DNA from: a virus
Virus record (IMG/VR): IMGVR_UViG_3300022188_000007
Location: 1-64,000 of that record
DNA length: 64,000 nt
Direction: 5' to 3' (one strand)
Each line of letters starts with the position of its first letter. Within the stretch, counting starts at the first letter, position 1. Under the pieces are notes generated by a model. It did no database searches and was not told the origin of the DNA. It saw nothing but the letters and a program-made list of their open reading frames with translations. Shown piece by piece: positions 31,399 through 39,293 of the stretch. Both the position numbers and the translations under genes were made by a program.

Positions 31399-31968
31399 AT
31401 GAGTATTAAAAAACCACTTGTTATAAATTTTCTAGGGGGGCCAGGCAACTTAAAATCTGGCATTGCCTCAGGCGTATTTTCGTTATTAAAACTACATTAT
31501 GTTGATTGTGAATTAGTTACTGAGTTCGCCAAGGATTTAACATGGGAAGAAAATTGGAAGGTATTAGGAATACAAGATTTCGTATTTGGAGAACAAAATA
31601 AACGTTTAGCTAGAATAGGTGATGCAGTAGATGTTATTGTTACAGACACTTCATTACTATTTTCCCTTGTTTATAGAAGAGAGTCTCTAACTGATAAATT
31701 TGAAAAGTATGTTATGAGTATATATAATTCATATGATAATTTAAATATATTTTTAACTAGAAATAAATCAGTTAAGTATGAAGCTTTTGGAAGAGAACAG
31801 ACAGCGTCAGAAGCTGTAGATGTGGATAATATTGTCAAGTCTGTTTTAGGACAACACAATATCAAACATATAAGCCTAGAGCCTGGTAATGAGACTATTA
31901 ATGAGATAACCTCATTGATACTAAATAAGTTTAATAAACAAAGTAAGTATAAACTAGAGGAGATATAA
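31399..31968 (+). CDS. AAA_28/NadR-like P-loop protein, altered Walker A
   Basis: A 189-residue protein. INFLGGPGNLKSGIASGVF (residues 8-26) sits where the AAA_28 family has GGPG-A/S-GKST. Here the central GKS is LKS, so the usual glycine before lysine is missing. LVTEFAKDLTWEEN, VFGEQNKRLARI and VIVTDTSLLFSLVY match that family's later blocks. It may still bind nucleotide, but kinase activity is doubtful. It follows PhoH by four bases. Confidence 0.6.
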   Translation: MSIKKPLVINFLGGPGNLKSGIASGVFSLLKLHYVDCELVTEFAKDLTWEENWKVLGIQDFVFGEQNKRLARIGDAVDVIVTDTSLLFSLVYRRESLTDKFEKYVMSIYNSYDNLNIFLTRNKSVKYEAFGREQTASEAVDVDNIVKSVLGQHNIKHISLEPGNETINEITSLILNKFNKQSKYKLEEI

Positions 31969-31997
31969 TGAAATAGGTTATAGGAAAGGAGAAACTA

Positions 31998-32357
31998 ATG
32001 TTAGATAATATTCCAGGAGCATTAACTAGTAATGTTAATAATTTTATTAATGCATTAAGCCTTAGAAATGAGACATGTTGTTTAAAACATGGACCCAAAG
32101 AAATGAAGATTAGGGCACCAAAAGCGGTAGATTTTTTATGTCAGTGTTTAGGTCTTAAAGAGGAAAATAAAACCACCGAGTTATTAAGAATCCCCATTTG
32201 TAGTGAATGTGTGGAAGGCTTGTTTAATTCTGAGTGGTTATTGGTGTACTGTGTGAACTGTAACAGCTCACAATGGATATTTAAACCTGAATCATCTATT
32301 AAAACTACTGAGGATATGATTTGGTTAGATGAATGTCCTGAGTGTAAGGAGGTGTAG
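31998..32357 (+). CDS. Zinc-binding protein, unknown
   Basis: A 119-residue protein with about eleven cysteines: CCLKH near residue 23, CQC near 49, CSEC near 68, CVNC near 84 and CPEC at the end. At least two zinc sites are likely. RBS AAAGGAG. Confidence 0.55.
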   Translation: MLDNIPGALTSNVNNFINALSLRNETCCLKHGPKEMKIRAPKAVDFLCQCLGLKEENKTTELLRIPICSECVEGLFNSEWLLVYCVNCNSSQWIFKPESSIKTTEDMIWLDECPECKEV

Positions 32358-32358
32358 T

Positions 32359-32580
32359 ATGCCAAAAACAAAAGGTTGGGGCTATTCAGAAAAAAAGCTT
32401 CTCAAAAAGAACTATGGTAAACTAACCATTAAAGAGTTAGAACAGTTATTTCCAAATAGATCAAGAGAGTCGATAAATAATAAAATAAAAAGACTTAAAA
32501 AATCAGGAGAAATAACAGAAGGTAAAGACGAGGATACTATAAAAAGATCCTATGACCAACGTGGTACAGAAATAGAATAA
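32359..32580 (+). CDS. SANT/Myb-like DNA-binding protein
   Basis: A 73-residue protein. WGYSEKKLLKKNYGKLTIKE and LFPNRSRESINNKIKRL fit the small phage SANT/Myb-like helix-turn-helix fold (W...L...Y-G...L-P-x-R-x-x-x-I-x-x-K). ATG 32359 with GGAGGTGTAGT is used. Probably a DNA-binding regulator. Confidence 0.65.
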   Translation: MPKTKGWGYSEKKLLKKNYGKLTIKELEQLFPNRSRESINNKIKRLKKSGEITEGKDEDTIKRSYDQRGTEIE

Positions 32581-32599
32581 TTTTAGTAGAGGAGCTTGT

Positions 32600-32872
32600 A
32601 TGGAAAATATTGTTAATCCTTTGGAGGCTATATACAAATCAAAGTGTTTCACTTGTAGACATAGATTAAGTAGAGTAGTAGAACCTATTACACAAGAAGA
32701 CAAAGAATACTATCTAGAATTCATGGACGTAGAAGACTCAGAGAATTATGATTTATATATAGAACAGCATAAGTGCTTGATGACTGATGAAGATTTAGAC
32801 GGTATAATTCTTGAGTGTAACCAATATGAAATGATCAATGATTTTAAATTGATACGGGAGTATAAGTTTTGA
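32600..32872 (+). CDS. Small cysteine protein
   Basis: A 90-residue acidic protein with CFTCRHRLSR (residues 14-23) and CLM and CNQ later, a probable zinc site. RBS GAGGAG. It overlaps the next start. Confidence 0.55.
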   Translation: MENIVNPLEAIYKSKCFTCRHRLSRVVEPITQEDKEYYLEFMDVEDSENYDLYIEQHKCLMTDEDLDGIILECNQYEMINDFKLIREYKF

Positions 32873-33072
32873 AAAAGAATAAAAAAAATAAAAAAAATAA
32901 ATTTCCAACAATGTTTCAATTTGTAGCTGAACAAAATAGACTAGAACGGACAGGTGGATTACCTGCAGAGCACCCAGAGGGCGCACTAGAGCCATATGAT
33001 GTCCCGTTAACCCCTAGGGAAAGGGATTTCTTTAAACGGCAACTAGAAGAAGCATTAAAAGGATTAGAATAA
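32869..33072 (+). CDS. Small lysine-rich protein, TTG start
   Basis: A 67-residue protein with a start rich in lysine and asparagine (MKKNKKNKKNKFPT) and an acidic end. TTG 32869 is set by ACGGGAG and a four-base overlap with the gene before. Confidence 0.5.
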   Translation: MKKNKKNKKNKFPTMFQFVAEQNRLERTGGLPAEHPEGALEPYDVPLTPRERDFFKRQLEEALKGLE

Positions 33073-33088
33073 GGATTAGGAAAGACTT

Positions 33089-33661
33089 ATGGGAATTAAA
33101 AATGAAGGGTTCTATATGGACCTTAATAGGCATGTTGTGGACTTAACTAAAGATAATACAATAGAACGAATAAAAAGTAATAAGATATACGGATGTAGTG
33201 CAAACAGTTTATTTAGAACACTAAGAGATAATGTAGTAAGGGGTGGATGGCAAGACCATGAAGGGTACCCTCTAAGAAGTAAATTTTTTGAGAAGGGTAA
33301 ACTCGCATGTAGTATATCTACTAGAAGATTAGCTAAGATGGTAGGACAGGTAGATAAAACCATCCAAAAAAATGTAAAGAAATTAAAAGGAGTCAGATGG
33401 ATAGAGACATCTAATCAGTACATGGCTAAGAAACAAACTACTTTCATACTAGGTTATTGGGTAGAATATACTGACGCAAAAGGAATAAAAAGGTACAAAG
33501 AAACTTGGTACAGAGATGAAGTTATGGATGGAATTAGACTACTGGATGCTCCTAAAAAAGAGACGTCTATAGAAGAAGATAAGGCCATTTTTGAAGAAGA
33601 AACCCTATCTTTTGGTGATATTTATTTCTACGATACGGCAACTTATTTTGCTCAACCGTAG
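33089..33661 (+). CDS. Winged-helix protein, possible replication or operator binder
   Basis: A 190-residue protein. CSISTRRLAKMVGQVDKTIQ and NVKKLKGVRWIET (about residues 72-105) form a winged-helix DNA-binding part, then a strand with TTFILGYWVEYTD. The shape resembles phage replication-initiator or regulator proteins. Two 21-bp direct repeats overlap its stop and run past it, a natural binding site. A replication role is inference. Confidence 0.55.
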   Translation: MGIKNEGFYMDLNRHVVDLTKDNTIERIKSNKIYGCSANSLFRTLRDNVVRGGWQDHEGYPLRSKFFEKGKLACSISTRRLAKMVGQVDKTIQKNVKKLKGVRWIETSNQYMAKKQTTFILGYWVEYTDAKGIKRYKETWYRDEVMDGIRLLDAPKKETSIEEDKAIFEEETLSFGDIYFYDTATYFAQP

Positions 33662-33698
33662 TAAAAAGTACTACAGTACCGTAGTAAAAAGTACTACA
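33655..33698 (+). repeat. Two 21-bp direct repeats
   Basis: ACCGTAGTAAAAAGTACTAC plus A occurs at 33655-33675 and 33678-33698, identical. Each holds the dyad GTAGT/ACTAC, so each could bind a dimer. The first overlaps the end of the winged-helix gene. The spacing is 23 bases (about two helix turns). Confidence 0.85.
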
Positions 33699-33814
33699 TA
33701 TAATATATAAGAATAAAATACTAGATTAACTATTACTACTAGTGTTAATTAAGGTAGTGTTAATAAAAAACTTTTTTAAATTAATTTTAAAAACAAACTG
33801 GATCAAAGATAATA
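33662..33814. other. Short non-coding gap with repeats
   Basis: About 150 bases, very AT-rich after the repeats, containing TATAATATATAAG at 33699-33711. It could be a promoter or AT-rich unwinding region. No further structure seen. Confidence 0.5.
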
Positions 33815-34030
33815 ATGGAAACTTTAACAATACACATAGCAAAAAGAACTATGCAATTAAGAGATGTGAATTCTTGCGTAAGTTTTGTAAGTACAATTTG
33901 GAGAGATCAACCGACTATGATCATGTTTAATAATTTAAACAATAAAATCATGAATACTTACTTTTATCCTGCTTATCAAGAAGGTGATATTGAAACGCTA
34001 GAGTATTTAATTTTAGGTTTTTTGAATTAA
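33815..34030 (+). CDS. Unknown small protein
   Basis: A 71-residue protein beginning METLTIHIAKRTMQLRDVNSC. Its ribosome site is weak (AAGATAATA). A competing frame from 33742 is rejected for worse codon use and overlap. No motif. Confidence 0.45.
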   Translation: METLTIHIAKRTMQLRDVNSCVSFVSTIWRDQPTMIMFNNLNNKIMNTYFYPAYQEGDIETLEYLILGFLN

Positions 34031-34055
34031 AATTTATTAGTTATTTGGAGGGTTT

Positions 34056-34856
34056 ATGGTGAACTTAAAAGAAATATACGAAGTATCTAAAAATCTAAGA
34101 GGTAAGGCGTCCCAAGGTTGGATTCGTCCTACAATAGCTGAATTTTTTACAAGCAAAGATTTTGAAGAAATAGAAAGAATAGATAACATAACAGAAAATG
34201 CAGTTAATGTAGATAGGATGTTTTCTACGCCAGGTGTCGCCTCTAGGGGTATTGCTATTCTAGACAACGGAGACATGGTTACTACTGATCATGAAGCAGA
34301 TCTAATCTACGTACACACAGGGGTAAATGAAGTTATAAGAAATTCTTTTGCTTCTACATATGATTATCCTTGGAGTGCAGTGTATGATTCATCTAGTGAT
34401 AAAGTATTATTATATTCTAACGGTGCCGGTGGTGGAATTGAAACTTATGATTACACGACGGGAGCTGCTGTACACCTTTTTAGTGGAGGTGGTCCAATTA
34501 CAATTGCTAATGGTAATTTAATAGGAGCTACAGGCAATGCTCAGATAACAGAGTATATAGGAATTAACACATCTAATATTAATAATGTAATTGACCTGTC
34601 ATTAGTTTTTGCTGTTGATGGTAGTACCAAAATAGGCGATATTACATTTGACGGAACTAATTTAATTGTTGTAACTAGACTGGCTACTGCTATAATATAT
34701 GTATTTGATGGTATTAGTAATAATTTATTATTTAAATTTAATTCTCCTGGTGTCGGAACTAGTCTTGAATCTAACGGTATTTGTTGGGATCATAGAAGAG
34801 CTAATTTAATAAGTTCTAATACTGGGACTGGTCAGGTATATGTGCACCAAAATTAA
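34056..34856 (+). CDS. RPT-module beta-propeller protein
   Basis: A 266-residue protein. Residues 1-45 carry the shared RPT module (GWIRPTIAEFFTSKDFEEI). The rest is a string of strands (GIAILDNGDMVTTDHEADLIYVH, YDSSSDKVLLYSN, GDITFDGTNLIVV, NGICWDHRRANLI) with the D-G-(N/T)-x-(V/L)-(V/T) spacing of a YncE/NHL-type beta-propeller. Likely an extracellular or virion binding protein. It follows TTGGAGGG and ends before a sigma70 promoter. Confidence 0.6.
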   Translation: MVNLKEIYEVSKNLRGKASQGWIRPTIAEFFTSKDFEEIERIDNITENAVNVDRMFSTPGVASRGIAILDNGDMVTTDHEADLIYVHTGVNEVIRNSFASTYDYPWSAVYDSSSDKVLLYSNGAGGGIETYDYTTGAAVHLFSGGGPITIANGNLIGATGNAQITEYIGINTSNINNVIDLSLVFAVDGSTKIGDITFDGTNLIVVTRLATAIIYVFDGISNNLLFKFNSPGVGTSLESNGICWDHRRANLISSNTGTGQVYVHQN

Positions 34857-34874
34857 AATAATTAATTAAATAAC

Positions 34875-34902
34875 TTGACAAAGACATAAACATGCATATA
34901 TT
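34875..34902 (+). promoter_or_regulatory. Sigma70-type promoter
   Basis: TTGACA (34875-34880), 16-base spacer, TATATT (34897-34902). Transcription would begin near 34909. The early mRNA can form GGGAG/CTCCC (34914-34925). It precedes the ClpP gene. Confidence 0.75.
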
Positions 34903-34962
34903 ATATACATGTGGGGGAGAACTCCCGAGATATTAATTAAGAAAAAAAAGGATTTAAGAATT

Positions 34963-35544
34963 ATGGTACCATACGTTATTGAAGCAGGTAAGAATGATCA
35001 GGAAAAAGTATATGACATTTATTCAAGACTTTTGAAAGATAGAATTATTTTTATTAGGGGAGAGTTCGACCATGACCTAGCCGACGCTGTAACTGCACAA
35101 CTCTTATTCCTAGAGTCAGCTGATCCAGATAAAGACATCTTCATGTACATAAACAGTCCTGGAGGAGTGATAGATTCCATGTATAGTATTTATGATACGA
35201 TGAATTACATCAAACCCGATGTATGCACACTTGCTTATGGGCAGGCTTGTTCAGCCGGCTCTTTTATTTTAGCAGCAGGTGCTAAAGGAAAAAGATTTGC
35301 TTTACCTAACTGTAACATTATGATCCATGAGCTATCTGGTGGGAACCAAGGTAAGTTCCACGACATGGAAAATAGTTTTAATAAGACAAAAAATTTATAT
35401 GAAAAAATGGCTAAACATTATGTAGAATTTACTGGGCAGAAACTAGCTAAGGTTAAGAAAGATATGAAAAGAGATCACTACATAAGTTCAGAGGAAGCAG
35501 TAAAATACGGACTGATTGATAAGGTCCAGCATACAAGAGGCTAA
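34963..35544 (+). CDS. clpP: ClpP-family serine protease
   Basis: A 193-residue ClpP. GQACSAGS holds catalytic Ser97, MIHEL His122, and RDHYISSEEA Asp171; YINSPGG (63-69) is the oxyanion/strand motif. Length equals that of bacterial ClpP (about 193-200). In phages a ClpP-like protein can act as prohead maturation protease or pair with host ClpX. ATG 34963 follows AAAAAAGGATTTAAGAATT. A leaderless start at 34909, in frame, would add 18 basic residues. It heads the 35-44 kb operon, well upstream of the portal. Confidence 0.9.
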   Translation: MVPYVIEAGKNDQEKVYDIYSRLLKDRIIFIRGEFDHDLADAVTAQLLFLESADPDKDIFMYINSPGGVIDSMYSIYDTMNYIKPDVCTLAYGQACSAGSFILAAGAKGKRFALPNCNIMIHELSGGNQGKFHDMENSFNKTKNLYEKMAKHYVEFTGQKLAKVKKDMKRDHYISSEEAVKYGLIDKVQHTRG

Positions 35545-35545
35545 A

Positions 35546-36178
35546 ATGATTGCATACAACAAAGTATATGAAAAGAAGGATGGCCGGAAGCTAGTAGCTA
35601 CCGGCCCTAGAAGTAATCAGACTAGACAAAAACAGCAGGAAGAAGTTCCTGTTGTTGTGGGTACTTCAGTTATAGAGGCATTAAAAGATGAGCTCAAAAG
35701 TATCACATCTACCATTACCAATAGGTCTAATTCTGACGGTTACACTAAAGATCAAGTAGATGAAATGGTTAATACTGCTATAGAGGAGGTATCTGTAGAG
35801 CTAGAAAAGAAATATATCTTTGAGATAAATACTTTAAAGCAATCATTAAAAGATAGTACCATAAGGATATCAGAACTTACGGCTGTCAATACAGGTCTAC
35901 AAGAAAGAGTAGATAAGAAAGATGATGTGATACTAGAATTAACTAATAAATTAAGTAATTCACCCTCAGTTATTGTGGCTACAGAGAATATGTCATACAC
36001 TCCCGAAGACTCCGACAGGCCTGCTATAGATAATATAGTCATAGACCCTACTGAACGAGGTGCTGGAGATAAGATGGAGTCACATCTTACCGTTAAAGAG
36101 GTTAAATCTCAAAAACCTAAATTATCATCTAATATAGGTAAATTAAAAGAGTTAATGGGTGGGTTACCTAAACTTTAA
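35546..36178 (+). CDS. Coiled-coil protein
   Basis: A 210-residue protein; residues 45-145 are a long coiled coil (NTLKQSLKDSTIRISELT, LQERVDKKDDVILELTNKL). The end is basic with repeated lysine, and DRPAIDNIVID resembles the DTTRPAIEEPVIE segment of the next protein. ATG 35546 was chosen over one 30 bases upstream; it abuts the ClpP stop. Confidence 0.6.
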   Translation: MIAYNKVYEKKDGRKLVATGPRSNQTRQKQQEEVPVVVGTSVIEALKDELKSITSTITNRSNSDGYTKDQVDEMVNTAIEEVSVELEKKYIFEINTLKQSLKDSTIRISELTAVNTGLQERVDKKDDVILELTNKLSNSPSVIVATENMSYTPEDSDRPAIDNIVIDPTERGAGDKMESHLTVKEVKSQKPKLSSNIGKLKELMGGLPKL

Positions 36179-36190
36179 TGAGGGGGAGTT

Positions 36191-37363
36191 ATGAATGCAA
36201 AGAATTTTAATAAAACTAAGGGTCCACAAGAGCGTGTACCGAAAATTAAAAATAAGCATGCAAGTGCTGGAGACGAGGAAGTTATGGTAGAAGATACAAC
36301 AAGACCGGCAATAGAAGAGCCCGTAATTGAGCAGGTAATTGAGGAAACGCCTTTAGTGGAGGGAGATCCAGGGCATAAGGGTTTAGATATCGGAACTAAT
36401 ATGTTAGTAGTGGGGAGTATGGATTCAGCAGGGGACGCGTCCTTTAAAATGCAGCGAGATGCTTTTTATAGAATAGAGCCTAAGTCTGAAGTTAATAAAA
36501 ATAGTATTAGAATGTCTTTAGATAAAAGGAAAGCTAGTTATATAATTGATGATGATGAATCGTTTATAGTAGTAGGAGAGGATGCCCTAGAAATAGCAAT
36601 TGAACGACACGACAAAGCTGAACGACCTTTACAGAGAGGGGTAATTTCTCCTCAAAATAAGAAATCATTACCTATGTTGAAATACATTATTAAAGATTTA
36701 CTAGGTCCAGCAAAACCAGGAGCTAAAGTAGTTTATTCAGTACCAGCAGCTCCTACTGATACTAATTTTGATATCGTATATCATACTGAGATTATGGGTA
36801 TGTATTTGAAAGAGTTAGGTTATTCCTCCTCGCCTATAAATGAGTCTTTTGCTATAGCTTTATCAGAACTACTCGATGAAGGACTTACAGGCGTCTGCTT
36901 GTCTTATGGGGCAGGCATGACTAATTGTGTAGTCATCCATCAAGGAGATCCTTTAGTGGAGTTTAGTTTAACTCGGTCCGGAGATTACATTGATCAATCC
37001 GTAGGGAGAGCGCTTGATATTTCACCCAGTCTGGTACAACAGGAGAAGGAAGCTGGTATAGACCTTAATAAACCTGAAGGTGAAATAGCAGAGGCTATAT
37101 CTGTATATTACAGTGCGGTAATTAAATATACATTAGAAAATATAGCATATGAGCTGAGTAAACGAAAGAAAGATTTACCTATTTTTAGGGAAGAAGTCCC
37201 GCTAGTTGTAGCTGGTGGTTTGACTTTAGCTAATGGTTTTGTACCTAAGGTACAGGAGACCATCATTGGTTTAGATTTTCCATTAAAAATTGGGACAGTA
37301 AGAAGAGCCGCTGAACCCATGACAACTGTTGCGCATGGGTGTCTACTAGCTTCTCATTTATAG
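36191..37363 (+). CDS. Actin-like ATPase (ParM/MreB fold)
   Basis: A 390-residue protein. After a flexible 55-residue N-terminal arm, KGLDIGTNMLVVGS (phosphate-1) near residue 63, GVCLSYGAGMTNCVV (phosphate-2) near 235 and LVVAGGLTLANGF (adenosine) near 345 mark the actin fold. PSLVQQEKE and the following helices fit subdomain IB. Phages use such filaments for DNA positioning or as a cytoskeleton. Sits between the coiled-coil protein and the endolysin. Confidence 0.75.
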   Translation: MNAKNFNKTKGPQERVPKIKNKHASAGDEEVMVEDTTRPAIEEPVIEQVIEETPLVEGDPGHKGLDIGTNMLVVGSMDSAGDASFKMQRDAFYRIEPKSEVNKNSIRMSLDKRKASYIIDDDESFIVVGEDALEIAIERHDKAERPLQRGVISPQNKKSLPMLKYIIKDLLGPAKPGAKVVYSVPAAPTDTNFDIVYHTEIMGMYLKELGYSSSPINESFAIALSELLDEGLTGVCLSYGAGMTNCVVIHQGDPLVEFSLTRSGDYIDQSVGRALDISPSLVQQEKEAGIDLNKPEGEIAEAISVYYSAVIKYTLENIAYELSKRKKDLPIFREEVPLVVAGGLTLANGFVPKVQETIIGLDFPLKIGTVRRAAEPMTTVAHGCLLASHL

Positions 37364-37368
37364 TGTTG

Positions 37369-37394
37369 TAATTAAGTAACCTGTTTACGTATAA
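37369..37394 (+). promoter_or_regulatory. AACC...TAG element, copy 8
   Basis: TAATTAAGTAACC, then 10 bases, then TAA. It lies 17 bases before the endolysin ATG, closer than other copies. Confidence 0.4.
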
Positions 37395-37410
37395 GGAGAT
37401 ATATAAAAAA

Positions 37411-37806
37411 ATGCCAGCATTTGGAAGAAGATCGCAAGAGAATTTAAGTACAGCTCACCCAGATCTACAGAGATTATTTATTGAGGTAGTTAAACACTTT
37501 GATTGTAGTGTGCTTTGTGGTCATAGAGGTAAAGAAGCTCAGAATGAAGCTTATCACTCAGGTAGGTCTGGGGTAAAGTGGCCTAATGGTGGACATAACA
37601 GTAAGCCATCTTATGCGGTGGATGTAGCCCCTTATATCATAGACTGGGAAGATATAAAAAGGTTTTACATGTTTGTAGGATTCGTTAGAGGCATCGCAGC
37701 CTCTATGAATATAAATATCAGGTGCGGTGCTGACTGGGATGGCGACACTCAAGTCAAGGATCAGAATTTTCACGATCTACCACACTTTGAATTAATTAAA
37801 AATTAG
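37411..37806 (+). CDS. M15-family peptidoglycan peptidase (endolysin)
   Basis: A 131-residue VanY/L-alanyl-D-glutamate peptidase-like protein. HNSKPSYAVDVAPY (62-75) has zinc ligands His62 and Asp71, DLPHFEL (122-128) His125 and Glu127, and CGHRGKEAQNEAYHSG (36-51) the conserved helix. It cleaves the peptide cross-bridge stem of the host wall. No signal peptide, so a holin is needed; the two-helix proteins nearby are candidates. The start follows AAGGAG. Confidence 0.8.
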   Translation: MPAFGRRSQENLSTAHPDLQRLFIEVVKHFDCSVLCGHRGKEAQNEAYHSGRSGVKWPNGGHNSKPSYAVDVAPYIIDWEDIKRFYMFVGFVRGIAASMNINIRCGADWDGDTQVKDQNFHDLPHFELIKN

Positions 37807-37821
37807 GAGGAAGTAAATTTA

Positions 37822-38037
37822 ATGGACAACAGAGTTGAAGGTATTGTAAAGTGGTTTAATGATTCTAGAGGTTACGGATTTGTTTATGAGGGTGAAGATT
37901 CACCTGAGGAATTTTTCGTACATTTTAGTGCAATTGAAATGGATGGCTTTAAGACCCTTAAAGAAGGTCAGAAGGTGTCATACACTTTAGTTAAAACAGC
38001 AAAAGGCGTGCAAGCCGCCGATGTAAAGTTAATCTAA
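37822..38037 (+). CDS. csp: Cold-shock-type nucleic acid-binding protein
   Basis: A 71-residue CspA-like protein: EGIVKWFNDSRGYGFV (RNP1) and FFVHFSAI (RNP2), then GQKVSYTLVKTAKGVQAADV. A cold-shock domain binds single-stranded RNA or DNA. RBS AGGAGG. Directly follows the endolysin. Confidence 0.9.
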   Translation: MDNRVEGIVKWFNDSRGYGFVYEGEDSPEEFFVHFSAIEMDGFKTLKEGQKVSYTLVKTAKGVQAADVKLI

Positions 38038-38087
38038 GAGGTTAATCGAACATGATCATCTACCATAATGAAAATCTTACTGGTTTA

Positions 38088-38112
38088 AATAAAATAGGGG
38101 CTTTAACCAGTA
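38088..38112 (+). promoter_or_regulatory. Inverted repeat before 38133 gene
   Basis: TACTGGTTTAAA and TTTAACCAGTA pair across a short loop. The stem sits between the Csp stop and the AAAGGAG of the next gene, so it could act on translation or termination. Confidence 0.5.
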
Positions 38113-38132
38113 GCCCGTTAAAGGAGAATAAA

Positions 38133-38870
38133 ATGGTATATAATAATCAATTTATAGTAGTAATTAAGCATAAAGGTAAAGTACTAAGGGAGTTTTCAGG
38201 TAACACAGTCAGACTTCCTTTTGGTTCAGACTATTCAATAGCACTGAAGAATAAAGATTCTTCAAGAAAAGCGCTAGTAGAAGTATTTATTGATGGTAAA
38301 GATGCATTAGATGGTAATAGTATTATAGTTGGGTCTAATCAGACTACCGAGCTAAGAGGATTTATGAAAGGGTCAACAGTTAGAAATAAATTTAGGTTTA
38401 TTGAGAAGACTGATGAGATTTCAAAGTATAGAGGAAACTTTATGGAAGATGGCCTAGTGGAGATAAAATATAGCTTTGAGGAACCCCAAACAATACAGTG
38501 GGCTTCTTTAGTTGAAGATAACACTCCAAGAGCGCGCGGTAGTTTTTATAGTGATACTACATTCACTAGTTTTTGTTCTCAGACTAATCAAGTAATTGGT
38601 TGTTCATCAAAGAGCATCAACGATAGTGGCATCACTGTTTCAGGCGCAGAGACTAAGCAAGACTTTCAGATAGGAGTTATAGGTGCAACCGGTTTTAAGT
38701 CATCTATAATTATTCATCTTAAAGGTGAGACTACGGCTACCCCAAAAACTAAAAGGAAAAGGGTAAAGAGACCTATTACTGTCAAGACTAAAATACGTTG
38801 CTCCACATGTGGTCGCCGCTGGAGAAGCAGTATGAAGTATTGTGGTAATTGTTCAACTTATTTGCACTAA
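38133..38870 (+). CDS. Conserved phage beta protein with zinc ribbon
   Basis: A 245-residue protein. The first 100 residues match a phage family with the pattern F-x-V-x-(I/V)-K-x-K-G-x-x-(L/V)-R-E...Y-x-I-x-L-K-N...A-L-V-E-V-x-x-D-G-K. The C-terminus adds a basic linker and CSTCGRRWRSSMKYCGNC, a zinc ribbon. ATG 38133 with AAAGGAG is preferred over 38052. Function unknown; probably structural or DNA-associated. Confidence 0.6.
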   Translation: MVYNNQFIVVIKHKGKVLREFSGNTVRLPFGSDYSIALKNKDSSRKALVEVFIDGKDALDGNSIIVGSNQTTELRGFMKGSTVRNKFRFIEKTDEISKYRGNFMEDGLVEIKYSFEEPQTIQWASLVEDNTPRARGSFYSDTTFTSFCSQTNQVIGCSSKSINDSGITVSGAETKQDFQIGVIGATGFKSSIIIHLKGETTATPKTKRKRVKRPITVKTKIRCSTCGRRWRSSMKYCGNCSTYLH

Positions 38871-38885
38871 AATAAATTACGGTAG

Positions 38886-39281
38886 ATGATTATGTTTTTA
38901 CGACAAAAATTAGATAAAAGAAAAAATATAAAAAATAAAATAAAAGAATTAAAAAGGTGGCTACTAAACTCAGTACCTTCGGACGAATTAATCGCATTGT
39001 TATTAATACAATTAGATGAATTGCAGAATATTAATTTATTAATTGATAAAGTTAATCAACAGACATTAGTTACAATAGGCGGTACTCAGATTAACTTGAC
39101 TACTGCAGTAGAGATAAGAAATACAATTAAATCTAAGGTGGATTTGATAACTGCTTTAATAGCCACTAATACTAGTTTAGATATGACTAATCTTTTAGAA
39201 CAAAGAGATAATTTTATATCTGAATATAGTAGTATAGATGGGGTTATTAGAATAACTGATTGGAATATTAAACTGGATTAA
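38886..39281 (+). CDS. Unknown helical protein
   Basis: A 131-residue helical protein beginning MIMFLRQKLDKRKNIKNKIK with leucine-rich heptads (IALLLIQLDELQNINLLIDK). Likely a coiled coil. RBS weak (GGTAGATGATT). Confidence 0.5.
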   Translation: MIMFLRQKLDKRKNIKNKIKELKRWLLNSVPSDELIALLLIQLDELQNINLLIDKVNQQTLVTIGGTQINLTTAVEIRNTIKSKVDLITALIATNTSLDMTNLLEQRDNFISEYSSIDGVIRITDWNIKLD

Positions 39282-39293
39282 AGGAAAAGAATT

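Noticed and set aside
33742-33930. A 62-codon frame overlapping the 33815 gene
   Set aside because: Poor start and lysine/asparagine bias typical of a shadow in AT-rich DNA.
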